From an uncultured Eubacteriales bacterium (GTDB lineage: Bacteria > Bacillota > Clostridia > Oscillospirales > Acutalibacteraceae): a stretch of 64,000 nt of DNA. Location of the stretch: positions 62,001 to 126,000 of the forward strand of contig CAJKBQ010000002.1 of the NCBI GenBank assembly GCA_905198155.1. The letters run 5' to 3'. The notes beneath the pieces are model-generated. The model was not told the DNA's origin. It searched no databases and was given only the letters and a program-made list of their open reading frames with translations. Made by a program: the position numbers and the translations under genes. Below are positions 1-8,526 of this stretch, piece after piece; the stretch's first letter is position 1, and every line of letters starts with the position of its first letter.

Positions 1-126
1 AGCTTTGGGATCGGGCTTGCACTGTCCCGCATGATCATAACCGGTCAGGGCGGAACCGTAAAAGCCGCAAACCGAAAACCGGCGGGCGCCGTATTCTCCA
101 TCCGCTTTTACAAGGGAACCGTCTGA
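1..126 (+). CDS. Sensor histidine kinase, C-terminal fragment
   Basis: The window opens inside this gene; only the last 41 codons and the stop are present. The fragment starts with SFGIGLALSRMII, which is the G2 ATP-binding box (GxGLxLS) of a HATPase_c domain, and ends in a short beta-rich tail (VFSIRFYKG) typical of the end of such kinases. It would phosphorylate a response regulator encoded upstream of the window. The next genes are an ABC ATPase and an FtsX-type permease, the usual partners of peptide-sensing kinases of the BceS/VanS kind. A terminator begins within its last codons, so the ABC pair probably has its own promoter. The kinase assignment rests on this one motif and on the neighbours. 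Confidence 0.8.
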   Translation, partial: SFGIGLALSRMIITGQGGTVKAANRKPAGAVFSIRFYKGTV

Positions 127-143
127 CCGACGGCTCCTTTTTT
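115..143 (+). terminator. Intrinsic terminator overlapping kinase stop
   Basis: CCGTC (119-123) pairs with GACGG (129-133), extended after one mismatch by GGA/TCC, and is followed by six T residues (138-143). The stem overlaps the kinase stop codon. It separates the kinase from the ABC genes. Confidence 0.6.
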
Positions 144-148
144 CGCAA

Positions 149-203
149 AGTGACGGATCCGTCACTTCGGAGTCACCTGATTGTCACCTCGGCATTGTAT
201 CAT
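149..203 (+). promoter_or_regulatory. Response-regulator operator and promoter of the ABC pair
   Basis: A perfect 18-bp palindrome (AGTGACGGATCCGTCACT, 149-166) runs into three direct GTCAC repeats at 161, 172 and 183, each 11 bp apart. A -10-like TATCAT lies at 198-203 with no good -35, because the third repeat occupies that region. Direct repeats about one helical turn apart overlapping a weak -35 are the usual layout of OmpR/PhoB-family activation sites. I infer control by the regulator partner of the upstream kinase. An AAAGGAG ribosome site follows before the ATG at 235. Confidence 0.55.
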
Positions 204-234
204 AAAGGGGTAAAAAGCGAAAGGAGCAGTTCAT

Positions 235-918
235 ATGGAAATTTTACGCGTTGAAAACCTGACAAAAATATACGGCAAAGGCGCAAACGAGGTGCGGGCG
301 CTGGACGGCGTATCCTTTTCGGTAAATAAAGGGTCGTTCGTTGCCGTGATCGGGCCTTCCGGCTCCGGCAAATCCACCCTGCTGCATATCCTCGGCGGAG
401 TGGATCGCCCCACAAGCGGCCGGGTGTTTGTGGACGGGAAGGACGTGTATGCACAGAATGAAGACCAGCTTGCCATCTTCCGCCGCCGTCAGGTGGGGCT
501 GATCTATCAGTTTTATAACCTGATCCCGGTGCTGAACGTCACGGAAAACATTGCTCTGCCGGTTCTGATGGACGGGCAGAAAATCAATCGCGAAAGGCTT
601 TCCGAGCTGATGACCGTTCTGAAGCTCACCGGGCGCGAGAATCACCTGCCCAACCAGCTTTCCGGCGGTCAGCAGCAGCGGGTGTCCATCGGACGCGCCC
701 TGATGAATGCACCCGCCGTGGTGCTGGCCGACGAACCCACCGGGAACCTGGATTCCAAAAGCAGCCAGGAGATCGTCGAGCTGCTGAAATTTTCAAATCG
801 GGCATACGGGCAGACGCTCATCGTCATCACGCACGACGAAAGCATCGCGCTGCAGGCCGACCGCATCCTCTCCATCGAGGACGGGCAGATCACCGGGGAC
901 GAGGTGATCCGCAGATGA
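235..918 (+). CDS. ABC transporter ATP-binding protein (MacB/BceA-type)
   Basis: This 227-residue cytoplasmic ATPase should power the FtsX-type permease encoded next. Walker A GPSGSGKST lies at residues 40-48, the signature LSGGQQQRV at 142-150, Walker B VVLADEP at 162-168 and the switch histidine (VITHD) at about 200. The segment after Walker B (TGNLDSKSS) is typical of the MacB/LolD/BceA group, whose ATPases couple to FtsX-fold permeases that act mechanically and do not import nutrients. AAAGGAG precedes the ATG, and the stop overlaps the permease start by 4 bp, so the two are translationally coupled. With a sensor kinase just upstream, export of or defence against antimicrobial peptides is the likely role; the substrate is not shown by the sequence. 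Confidence 0.9.
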   Translation: MEILRVENLTKIYGKGANEVRALDGVSFSVNKGSFVAVIGPSGSGKSTLLHILGGVDRPTSGRVFVDGKDVYAQNEDQLAIFRRRQVGLIYQFYNLIPVLNVTENIALPVLMDGQKINRERLSELMTVLKLTGRENHLPNQLSGGQQQRVSIGRALMNAPAVVLADEPTGNLDSKSSQEIVELLKFSNRAYGQTLIVITHDESIALQADRILSIEDGQITGDEVIRR

Positions 919-3641
919 ATGTTTTCAACAGAATCACCCTGGCATCGCTGAAAAAGAACCGCACCCGATCCATCGTCACGATCATCGGCATCATGCTTTC
1001 TGCGGCAATGATCTGTGCGTCTGCGACCTTTGTTTCCAGTATGCAGAACTTCGTGCTGCGGTACGAAATCCACAACAGCGGGGACTGGCATGGTGCGGTT
1101 TACGACGCCGCATATAAGGACTATGAGGACATCCGCGATTCCGGCAGGGTTTCCTCCGCCGCCTATGCGCAGGTTCTGGGTTATGCGAAGATCGACAGCG
1201 CCAACGAGCGCAAGCCCTACCTGTACCTGCTCGGCGGCGACCTTGCATCCGGTTATTTTGATACGATGCCGGTGCATCTCATTTCGGGCACACTGCCGAA
1301 AAATCAATCAGAAATTATTTTACCGGAACATCTTTTGACCAGCGGCAAAGTGAACTATTCGGTCGGCGACACCGTCACGCTTGATGTGGGTGACAGGACG
1401 CTTGACGGCAAAAGGCTGGAACAGGACACGCCCGTATACACCTATGACAGCAAAACGCATACGGAGGTTATGAGCAGCGAAAGGCTCGAAAACACCGAAC
1501 CGAGAACCTACACAGTGGTCGGTATCTATGAAAGACCTGCCTTTGAGGACTACGCCGCGCCCGGGTACACAGCGCTGACGACGGCTGATCCTGCGCCCGG
1601 CAGCGAAATGCCGATCCATTGCTGGTTCAAAATGAAAAAGCCCGCCGAAGTATACGCCTTTATGAAAACAATGGGGTACACGGACACCCACGACTATGCC
1701 TACAATACAAAAGTGCTGCTGTATTCGGGCGCCGCCCGGTTCGATTCCTTTCTCTCCGCGTTTTACAGCCTTGCCGCCATTATCATCGGGCTGATCGTGT
1801 TCGGTTCTGTATCGCTCATCTACAATGCGTTTTCCATTTCCGTTTCGGAAAGAACCAAGCAGTTCGGTCTGCTGACCTCGGTGGGCGCTACCGCAAAACA
1901 GCTGCGGAAAATGGTGCTGTTTGAAGCTTTGGCGGTCAGTGCCGTCGGCATCCCGCTGGGCATTCTGGTGGGCATCGGCGGCATCGGCATCACGCTGCTT
2001 CTGATCGGGGACAAGTTCTCTTCCATCATCCGCGCGGACATTCCCATGCGGCTCTGTGTTTCGTGGCAGGCTGTCGTCATTGCTGCGGTCATTGCACTTG
2101 TCACGGTTCTGATCTCGGCATGGATTCCGTCCAAAAGAGCAACCAGAGTCTCTGCCGTTGCGGCGATCCGCCAGCACATGGACATCAAATCGGACGGTAA
2201 GTCCGGCAAAACCCCGGAGCTTGCTTATAAACTGTTCGGGCTGCCCGGCGTCATCGCCGGCAAGTACTACAGGCGCAGCCGGAAAAAGTACCGGGCAACG
2301 GTTGTCAGCCTGTTTATGAGCATCGTCCTCTTTGTTTCGGCGGCGGCTTTCACCGACTATCTGACGGAATCCGCCGCAGGCGGGCTGGCCTCCGATCAAT
2401 TCGACCTGATCTATGCGGCAGGGTCGGACGCTTCCGCCGCCATGACACCAGATGCGCTTCTGGAGCTGCTTTTCTCCGAGCAGAATGTCACCGGAGGTAC
2501 CTATACCAAGAAGCAGTTTTTGCAGGGCGATATCTCCCGCGAATATGTCACGGCAATGTATGCCGACCGTTTTGCCGACTTCGGCGCGGAACGGGAGGAC
2601 AGAGCGCCGAAGGGACTCGGCATCTCCGGTTATCTGTACTTCGTTGCGGATGCCGAGTTCAACAGGTTACTGGAAAAGTACGACCTAAAGGAAGCGGATT
2701 ACTATGACCGGGACAAGCCCCTGGGCATCGCCCTGGACAACAATATGGAATTCGACCGCCTGCTGGAAAAGTATGTAACACTGGATACGCTCCGGGGCGA
2801 CCGCTGCGTGATCGAAGGTCTTTACTATGTAGAGATCGACGGATATTACCGAAAAGACAGCCAGATCGATGAGAACGGCAATAAGGTCGTCCTCTATCAA
2901 AACAGAGACAACAAGAACGACATCATCGAGCTGCCCTATGAGGAATCCTTTGCAAAGTACACGCTGCGGTCCGAAAAAACCATTGAGGAGGCTCCGTTCT
3001 TTGTCAGCCGCAGCACGCCGGTAGCTATCAATATGATCTATCCGTACAGCATGCTGGAGCGCGTGGTTCCCGAGGCGGCACTGAATCAATTCCGCAATAC
3101 AGAGTATTTCCTCACCTCGAGCAATCACACCGCGAGCTTTGAAAATCTGGCGACCGTGCTGACGGAAAACGGATTCAGCAGCCGGCAGCTTTTCGACTAT
3201 GCCGCAAACGCCGAAACAAACCGGAACGTCGTGACCATCGTCCGGGTGTTTGCCTACGGCTTTATTGTGCTGATCTCTCTGATTGCCGCCGCCAACGTAT
3301 TCAACACCATTTCCACCAACATCGGTCTGCGCCGCCGGGAGTTTGCCATGCTGAAATCGGTCGGCATGACGCAAAAAGGGATTTATCGGATGATGTGCTG
3401 CGAATGCCTACTGTACGGTTCCAAATCTCTGCTCCTTGGTCTGCCGGTGTCCTGCGGGATTACCTATCTGATCTACCGCGCGGTGGGGAAGGTTTACCAA
3501 ACCGATTTCCGGCTGCCGTGGACGGCTATCGGCATCGCCGCGCTGAGCGTGTTCCTGGTCGTGTTTTCCACCATGATGTACGCCATGCGGAAAATCAAAA
3601 CAGACAACCCGATCGACGCGCTGAAAAACGAAAATCTGTAA
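915..3641 (+). CDS. FtsX-family ABC transporter permease
   Basis: A 908-residue membrane protein that starts inside the ATPase stop (ATGA overlap). Its N-terminus (ASLKKNRTRSIVTIIGIMLS) is the classic cytoplasmic stretch plus first helix of FtsX permeases, followed by a large extracytoplasmic domain. Clusters of hydrophobic helices occur near residues 280-410, at about 465 (start of the second half), and at 770-895. The segments FSISVSERTKQFGLLTSVGAT and the later GLRRREFAMLKSVGMTQ are the paired FtsX coupling motifs, so this is a duplicated two-FtsX-domain permease. It is longer than BceB (about 650 residues) and closer in size to the large two-domain permeases of Clostridia. Function in peptide resistance or export is inferred from context. 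Confidence 0.88.
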   Translation: MNVFNRITLASLKKNRTRSIVTIIGIMLSAAMICASATFVSSMQNFVLRYEIHNSGDWHGAVYDAAYKDYEDIRDSGRVSSAAYAQVLGYAKIDSANERKPYLYLLGGDLASGYFDTMPVHLISGTLPKNQSEIILPEHLLTSGKVNYSVGDTVTLDVGDRTLDGKRLEQDTPVYTYDSKTHTEVMSSERLENTEPRTYTVVGIYERPAFEDYAAPGYTALTTADPAPGSEMPIHCWFKMKKPAEVYAFMKTMGYTDTHDYAYNTKVLLYSGAARFDSFLSAFYSLAAIIIGLIVFGSVSLIYNAFSISVSERTKQFGLLTSVGATAKQLRKMVLFEALAVSAVGIPLGILVGIGGIGITLLLIGDKFSSIIRADIPMRLCVSWQAVVIAAVIALVTVLISAWIPSKRATRVSAVAAIRQHMDIKSDGKSGKTPELAYKLFGLPGVIAGKYYRRSRKKYRATVVSLFMSIVLFVSAAAFTDYLTESAAGGLASDQFDLIYAAGSDASAAMTPDALLELLFSEQNVTGGTYTKKQFLQGDISREYVTAMYADRFADFGAEREDRAPKGLGISGYLYFVADAEFNRLLEKYDLKEADYYDRDKPLGIALDNNMEFDRLLEKYVTLDTLRGDRCVIEGLYYVEIDGYYRKDSQIDENGNKVVLYQNRDNKNDIIELPYEESFAKYTLRSEKTIEEAPFFVSRSTPVAINMIYPYSMLERVVPEAALNQFRNTEYFLTSSNHTASFENLATVLTENGFSSRQLFDYAANAETNRNVVTIVRVFAYGFIVLISLIAAANVFNTISTNIGLRRREFAMLKSVGMTQKGIYRMMCCECLLYGSKSLLLGLPVSCGITYLIYRAVGKVYQTDFRLPWTAIGIAALSVFLVVFSTMMYAMRKIKTDNPIDALKNENL

Positions 3642-3725
3642 AACCGGTTTCCTGCATCCCGAATCCGCCCCCCTTCCTGACCGGGGCTGCGCCCGATCCG
3701 GCGAGCCGGAGCGCATACGGCACCA

Positions 3726-3762
3726 CCGTGCATCCCCTTTGCGGGGGGTGCACGGTTTTTTG
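3726..3762 (+). terminator. Intrinsic terminator after the ABC pair
   Basis: CCGTGCA (3726-3732) and CCCC pair with GGGG and TGCACGG (to 3755) around a short loop, followed by TTTTTTT. Apart from this terminator and the promoter and box near 3992-4041, I see nothing in the 436 bases between 3641 and the nrdG start. Confidence 0.8.
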
Positions 3763-3991
3763 GGTTTTGTCTTCCTGCCGACCGGGCGCCGGCATACGGG
3801 CAGGGGACGGCTGCATTGCCGCAGCTGCGCACGCTGACGGGAAACGGGCGCAGCTTGTTCCGTTGTGAAAATCCGGGCGGGTTGGCGCCGCCGCTGTTTT
3901 TTCGGCGGAACTCCCCCGGCTTTCCCGTCTGCCGCGCACCTCGCCGCACCCGGCGCTCCGGATCCGCACTTTATGTTTTTGAGGGCAAAGT

Positions 3992-4007
3992 CTACTATAT
4001 ATAGTTT
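3992..4007 (+). promoter_or_regulatory. NrdR box upstream of nrdG-nrdD
   Basis: The core CTATATATAG (3995-4004) matches the palindromic NrdR-box core CWATATATWG exactly, although the flanks (cta/ttt) are weaker than the consensus aca/tgt. It sits just upstream of the -35 element of the nrd promoter. A weaker palindrome (TATC..GTATAC..GATA) overlaps the -10 region, 38 bp centre to centre rather than the usual 31-32, so only the first box is convincing. NrdR is the ATP/dATP-sensing repressor of ribonucleotide reductase genes. Confidence 0.6.
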
Positions 4008-4012
4008 TCCTC

Positions 4013-4041
4013 TTGACTTTTGCCACCGTATCATGTATACT
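4013..4041 (+). promoter_or_regulatory. Sigma-A promoter for nrdG-nrdD-trxB
   Basis: TTGACT (4013-4018), a 17-bp spacer, then TATACT (4036-4041). It lies immediately downstream of the NrdR box and 36 bp before the nrdG start codon. Confidence 0.75.
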
Positions 4042-4077
4042 GATAATGCAAAACACAAAACCGAGGGGGGTGATAAA

Positions 4078-4761
4078 ATGATTGGCGGCTTACAGAAAGT
4101 GACTCTGCTTGACTACCCGGGCAAAGTCGCCTGCACGGTTTTTTTCACCGGATGCAATCTTCGCTGTCCCTATTGCCATAACCCGGAACTTGTTCTGCCG
4201 CAAAATCCGGCGGACGGTCTTGCGTCAGAATCCCTGTTCGGGTTTCTTGCTTCCCGAACAGGCAAGCTGGACGGCGTCTGCATCACCGGCGGCGAGCCGA
4301 CGCTTCACCCGGAACTGCCCGGCATAATCCGCCGCATCCGTGCGATGGGATTCCTGGTAAAGCTGGACAGTAACGGAACCGTGCCGGAAATGCTGGAAGC
4401 ATTGCTGCAGGAAAACCTGCTCGACTATGTGGCAATGGACATCAAAAACGCGCCGGACTGCTACGCCGAAACCTGCGGCGCGGCGGTAATCGAAAAAGTC
4501 CGAAAAAGCGCCGCTCTGCTGAAAGCCAGCGGTACCGATTACGAGTTCCGCACAACGGTATGTCACCCGTTTCACACGCCGGAACATATGGCAGCCATCG
4601 GCCGCTGGCTCCTAGGTGCAAAGCGGTACTTCATCCAGCCTTTTGTCGATTCCGGCAGCCTGCTCGGCAGCGGCGTGTCGGCACTGACAAAACCGGAGCT
4701 GGACGCGCTGCTGGACGCAGTGAAGCCCTATATCCCTGCCGCAAAGCTGCGCGGCGTGTAA
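4078..4761 (+). CDS. nrdG: Anaerobic ribonucleoside-triphosphate reductase activating protein
   Basis: A radical-SAM activase (227 residues) that installs the glycyl radical on NrdD using S-adenosylmethionine and a [4Fe-4S] cluster. The cluster motif CxxxCxxC is at C26, C30 and C33 (TGCNLRCPYCHN), and GGEPTLHP is the expected SAM-contacting strand. I chose the ATG at 4078 because a GAGGGGGG ribosome site lies 6-7 bases upstream and the protein then begins MIGGLQKVTLLDYPGK, the standard start of this subfamily; an upstream in-frame ATG would place the start before the promoter. nrdD follows after 43 bp. The class III system implies growth without oxygen. Confidence 0.93.
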   Translation: MIGGLQKVTLLDYPGKVACTVFFTGCNLRCPYCHNPELVLPQNPADGLASESLFGFLASRTGKLDGVCITGGEPTLHPELPGIIRRIRAMGFLVKLDSNGTVPEMLEALLQENLLDYVAMDIKNAPDCYAETCGAAVIEKVRKSAALLKASGTDYEFRTTVCHPFHTPEHMAAIGRWLLGAKRYFIQPFVDSGSLLGSGVSALTKPELDALLDAVKPYIPAAKLRGV

Positions 4762-4804
4762 CCCCCAATTGCAGCCGATAACTTTGATATAGAGGAGCAT
4801 AACC

Positions 4805-7165
4805 ATGTACACGGTCATTAAACGAGACGGCCGAAGCGCCGAATTCAACTTATCCCGCATCTCCCACGCCATTACCAAAGCGTTCGATGCCACCGGAATT
4901 CCGTACAGCCCGGACGTAATCAACCTGCTGTCTTTGCAGGTAACGGCGGATTTTGCGCCCAATGTGAAAAACGATACGATCGACGTGGAGTCTATCCAGG
5001 ACAGTGTGGAAAAAACACTGCAGCGAGCCGGCTACGACAAAGTCGCCAAAGCCTACATCCTCTACCGCAAAAACCGCGAAAAGCTCCGCAACATGAGTTC
5101 CACCATACTGGACTACAAAAGGCTCGTGGACGGCTACTTAAAAGTGTCCGACTGGCGCGTGAAAGAAAACTCCACCGTGACCTATTCGGTGGGCGGGCTG
5201 ATCCTGTCCAACTCCGGCGCCATCACTGCAAATTATTGGCTCAGCGAGATCTATGACGAAGAAATCGCCGACGCGCACCGCAACGCAGATCTGCATCTGC
5301 ACGATCTCTCCATGCTGACCGGTTACTGCGCCGGCTGGAGTCTGAAGCAGCTGATTACGGAAGGGCTTGGCGGCATTCCCGGCAAAATCACCTCCGCACC
5401 GGCAAAGCATTTGGCGACGCTCTGCAACCAGATGGTAAACTTCCTGGGCATTATGCAAAACGAATGGGCGGGCGCGCAGGCGTTTTCCAGTTTCGACACT
5501 TACCTGGCGCCATTTGTCCGCACCGATCACCTGACCTATAACGAAGTCAAGCACTGCATCGAAAGCTTTATATACGGCGTCAATACGCCGAGCCGCTGGG
5601 GAACGCAGGCGCCATTTACCAACATCACGCTGGACTGGACCGTGCCGGCGGACCTGGCCGACCAGCCCTGCATCGTAGGCGGAAAACCGATGGACTTTAC
5701 CTATGGCGACTGCAAAGCGGAAATGGATCTGATCAACCGCGCCTTTATCGAGGTTATGATTGAGGGCGACGCCAACGGCCGCGGGTTCCAGTACCCGATC
5801 CCCACATATTCCATTACCAAAGACTTCGATTGGAGCGAAACCGAAAACAACCGTCTGTTATTTGAAATGACAGCAAAATTCGGAACTCCCTATTTTTCCA
5901 ACTATATCAATTCGGATATGGAGCCGTCCGATGTGCGCAGTATGTGCTGCCGTCTGCGGCTTGATCTGCGTGAGCTGCGCAAAAAGTCCGGCGGCTTTTT
6001 CGGCAGCGGCGAATCCACCGGCTCCATCGGCGTCGTTACCATCAATATGCCGCGCATCGCCTATCTTTCGGCAGACGAGGGAGAGTTCTTTGCCCGTCTT
6101 GACCGGATGATGGATATTGCCGCACGCAGTCTGAAAACCAAACGCACCACCGTCGGCAAGCTGATGGAAGAAGGGCTTTATCCGTATACCAAACGGTATC
6201 TTGGCAGCTTTGACAATCACTTTTCGACCATCGGGCTTATCGGTATGAACGAAGCAGGACTTAACGCCGCTTGGCTGCGCAAGGATCTGACCCATGAAGA
6301 GACGCAGGAATTTGCCGTCCGTGTTCTCAACCATATGCGCGAACGCCTGTCGGATTATCAGGAGCAGTACGGCGATCTTTACAATTTGGAGGCAACTCCT
6401 GCCGAATCCACCTCTTACCGGCTTGCCAAACATGACAAGGTGCATTTTCCGGACATCATCACAGCGCATGAGGGGGCAACACCCTATTACACCAACTCCA
6501 GCCACCTGCCGGTGGGCTATACCGAAGACGTATTTGCGGCGCTCGATGTGCAGGATAAGCTGCAACCGCTGTACACCAGCGGTACGGTGTTCCACACCTT
6601 CCTGGGGGAAAAGCTGCCCGACTGGCGATCCGCCGCGGCACTGGTGCGCAAAATCGCCGAAAACTACGAGCTGCCTTATTACACCCTGTCGCCCACCTAC
6701 TCCATCTGTGCCGATCACGGTTATCTGGCCGGGGAGCAGCCCGTCTGCCCGATCTGCGGCAGCAAAACCGAAGTTTACAGCCGCATCACCGGGTACTACC
6801 GACCGGTTCAAAACTGGAACGACGGCAAAAGCCAGGAATTTGCAGATCGAAAAACGTATCAGATCGGCAGGCTGCGCACCGAACCCGCACCGGAAAAACA
6901 CGACGTCCCGCCCGAACCGATAAAACAAAGCGGCGGATATATCCTGTATACCACCGCTTCCTGTCCGAACTGCCGCGCCGTCAAGCCGCTTTTGGAGAAG
7001 TCCGGGCTTTGCTATACGGAACGGGATGTAGACGAATACATTGAGGAGGCAACGGCTTTGGGACTCCGGCAAGCGCCTGCACTTACTGTTCAATCCGGGG
7101 ATAAGACCGTGTTATACACCGGCGTGGCACAGATCAAGGCCTTACTCAGGGAGCTGGCGCTATGA
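4805..7165 (+). CDS. nrdD: Class III ribonucleotide reductase with C-terminal glutaredoxin-like domain
   Basis: A 786-residue glycyl-radical enzyme that reduces ribonucleotides for DNA synthesis under anoxia. Residues 1 to about 92 form an ATP-cone (YTVIKRDGRSAEF...), the allosteric activity domain. The C-terminal radical loop is RITGYYRPVQNWNDGK, with the radical glycine at about residue 663, preceded by a metal-site CPIC pair at about 648-651. Unusually the protein continues for about 75 residues as a glutaredoxin/NrdH-like fold: YILYTTASCPNC with the CxxC at about 720-723, then a QAPAL segment typical of the cis-proline region. The next gene is a thioredoxin-reductase homologue overlapping by 4 bp. 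I infer that electrons come from NADPH through that flavoprotein to the fused domain, rather than from formate as in the E. coli type. Confidence 0.93.
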   Translation: MYTVIKRDGRSAEFNLSRISHAITKAFDATGIPYSPDVINLLSLQVTADFAPNVKNDTIDVESIQDSVEKTLQRAGYDKVAKAYILYRKNREKLRNMSSTILDYKRLVDGYLKVSDWRVKENSTVTYSVGGLILSNSGAITANYWLSEIYDEEIADAHRNADLHLHDLSMLTGYCAGWSLKQLITEGLGGIPGKITSAPAKHLATLCNQMVNFLGIMQNEWAGAQAFSSFDTYLAPFVRTDHLTYNEVKHCIESFIYGVNTPSRWGTQAPFTNITLDWTVPADLADQPCIVGGKPMDFTYGDCKAEMDLINRAFIEVMIEGDANGRGFQYPIPTYSITKDFDWSETENNRLLFEMTAKFGTPYFSNYINSDMEPSDVRSMCCRLRLDLRELRKKSGGFFGSGESTGSIGVVTINMPRIAYLSADEGEFFARLDRMMDIAARSLKTKRTTVGKLMEEGLYPYTKRYLGSFDNHFSTIGLIGMNEAGLNAAWLRKDLTHEETQEFAVRVLNHMRERLSDYQEQYGDLYNLEATPAESTSYRLAKHDKVHFPDIITAHEGATPYYTNSSHLPVGYTEDVFAALDVQDKLQPLYTSGTVFHTFLGEKLPDWRSAAALVRKIAENYELPYYTLSPTYSICADHGYLAGEQPVCPICGSKTEVYSRITGYYRPVQNWNDGKSQEFADRKTYQIGRLRTEPAPEKHDVPPEPIKQSGGYILYTTASCPNCRAVKPLLEKSGLCYTERDVDEYIEEATALGLRQAPALTVQSGDKTVLYTGVAQIKALLRELAL

Positions 7166-8079
7166 CAGACATAGCGGTGATCGGCGGAGGACCTGCGGGT
7201 CTTACCGCCGCCCTGTATGCCGCAAGAGCCGGAAAATCCGTCACAGTATTCGAGCGGGAATGCATCGGCGGTCAAATCACCCGGGCGCCGCAGGTCGAAA
7301 ACTATCCCGGAACCGGAACCGTGTCCGGCTTGCAGCTCGGCGACAGGATGGCGGCACAGGCAGAGGCTGCAGGCGCTGAGATAAGCCTTACGGATGTACA
7401 AAAAATAGCAAAAGATTCTTCGGGAATTTTTCGACTGGATACTGACGACGGTGAATACTATGCCAAAACTGTTATCTATGCCTGCGGTGCACGTCCGAGA
7501 ACGCTTGGATCACCCGGAGAAACAGAGCTTATCGGTCACGGCATCAGCTACTGTGCGTTGTGCGACGGCAGCTTTTTCAGAGAACAGGCTGTAGCCGTAG
7601 TGGGAGGAGGAAACTCTGCTTTTGATGATGCATTGCTTTTGAGTGAACGATGCCATCATGTAACACTGATTCATCGGACAAGCAGCTTCCGTGCTGAGCA
7701 GATTCTTGTTGAGAGAGTGAAACAGCGTAATAATATATCTCTTTTGACCGGCATGACCGTTTCGGAGCTGATACGGGAAAACGGACAATTAACAGGCTTA
7801 AAACTGAAAAGCAAAATCGGAAAAGACGAAACGCTGTCGATTTCCGGGCTGTTCGTTGCCCTCGGCAGGCTGCCGGATACACAAGTGCTTGTCGGTCTTG
7901 CCCCGCTTGACGAAAACGGCTATGTGTTTACTGACGGAAAAATGGCAGTCCCCGAAACGCCCGGATTATTTGCCGCCGGAGACTGCCGCATAAAAAGCGT
8001 TCGCCAACTCACGACTGCTGTTTCCGACGGCACGGTTGCCGCAGTTTCCGCCTGCACATATCTCGAACAACAAAAATAA
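7162..8079 (+). CDS. trxB: Thioredoxin reductase
   Basis: A 305-residue FAD/NAD(P)H disulfide reductase whose ATG overlaps the nrdD stop (ATGA). The FAD-binding GGGPAGL is at residues 8-14, the redox pair CALC at 131-134, the second dinucleotide-binding GGGNSA at about 148-153, and GLFAAGDCR near the C-terminus. The NADPH-phosphate region reads HRTSSFRA where many family members have HRRxxFRA, so cofactor preference deserves caution. Operon position makes it the probable electron donor to the glutaredoxin-like tail of NrdD. The middle of this gene is visibly more AT-rich than nrdD. Confidence 0.9.
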   Translation: MTDIAVIGGGPAGLTAALYAARAGKSVTVFERECIGGQITRAPQVENYPGTGTVSGLQLGDRMAAQAEAAGAEISLTDVQKIAKDSSGIFRLDTDDGEYYAKTVIYACGARPRTLGSPGETELIGHGISYCALCDGSFFREQAVAVVGGGNSAFDDALLLSERCHHVTLIHRTSSFRAEQILVERVKQRNNISLLTGMTVSELIRENGQLTGLKLKSKIGKDETLSISGLFVALGRLPDTQVLVGLAPLDENGYVFTDGKMAVPETPGLFAAGDCRIKSVRQLTTAVSDGTVAAVSACTYLEQQK

Positions 8080-8169
8080 CGAAACAAATCCGATAATATA
8101 TTTGCTTATCCGGCAAGATCGGTTAATCGGTTAAGCAGTAAAGCAATTCGAGAAAGGAGATCACGGAAA

Positions 8170-8447
8170 ATAACCAAAAAAAGAAATTGTTGATGCGGTT
8201 TCCGCAAGCACAGGCGTATCCAAAAAAGGATACCGCCGCAGTTATTAATTCGCTGCTTGCTGCGATTACCGACACTGTCGTGAAAGGCGACTCTGTCCGG
8301 TTCACAGGCTTTGGTACATTTGAATCGCGTAAGAGATCTGCCCGCACAGGACACAATCCCGCTACCGGTGCTACGATCAACATCCCGGCTTCTACCGTTC
8401 CGGCTTTCAAGGCCGGCAAGGCATTTAAGGATGCTCTGAAGAAGTAA
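8170..8447 (+). pseudogene. HU-family DNA-binding protein, broken reading frame
   Basis: From 8222 onward the frame reads KKDTAAVINSLLAAITDTVVKG...GFGTFESRKRSARTGHNPATG...FKAGKAFKDALKK, a typical HU/IHF-like histone of about 90 residues. The N-terminal part (EIVDAVSASTGVS, 8183-8221) is intact but in a different frame. Two changes explain this: seven A at 8176-8182 where six are expected, and six A at 8222-8227 where five are expected. The initiation codon at the right distance from AGGAG (8155-8159) is ATA at 8170, not ATG. Starting at the ATG at 8187 would replace the first HU helix with unrelated residues. Either the gene is dead or homopolymer errors remain in the assembly; HU is usually essential, so error is plausible. 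Confidence 0.75.
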
Positions 8448-8451
8448 CCCG

Positions 8452-8494
8452 AAAACAGGACTTGCAGCACAGAGGCACTGTAGATCCTGTTTTT
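8452..8494 (+). terminator. Terminator after HU gene
   Basis: AACAGGA (8454-8460) with TTGCAG pairs with CTG..TCCTGTT (to 8491), followed by TTTTTGGG. Imperfect but reasonable. Confidence 0.5.
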
Positions 8495-8526
8495 GGGATA
8501 AACTAATACAGATCGGACGGTTCTTA

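Noticed and set aside
4028..4045. Second NrdR box overlapping the nrd -10 element
   Set aside because: The dyad is imperfect and its spacing from the first box (38 bp) does not match the usual 31-32 bp, so I kept only the first box.
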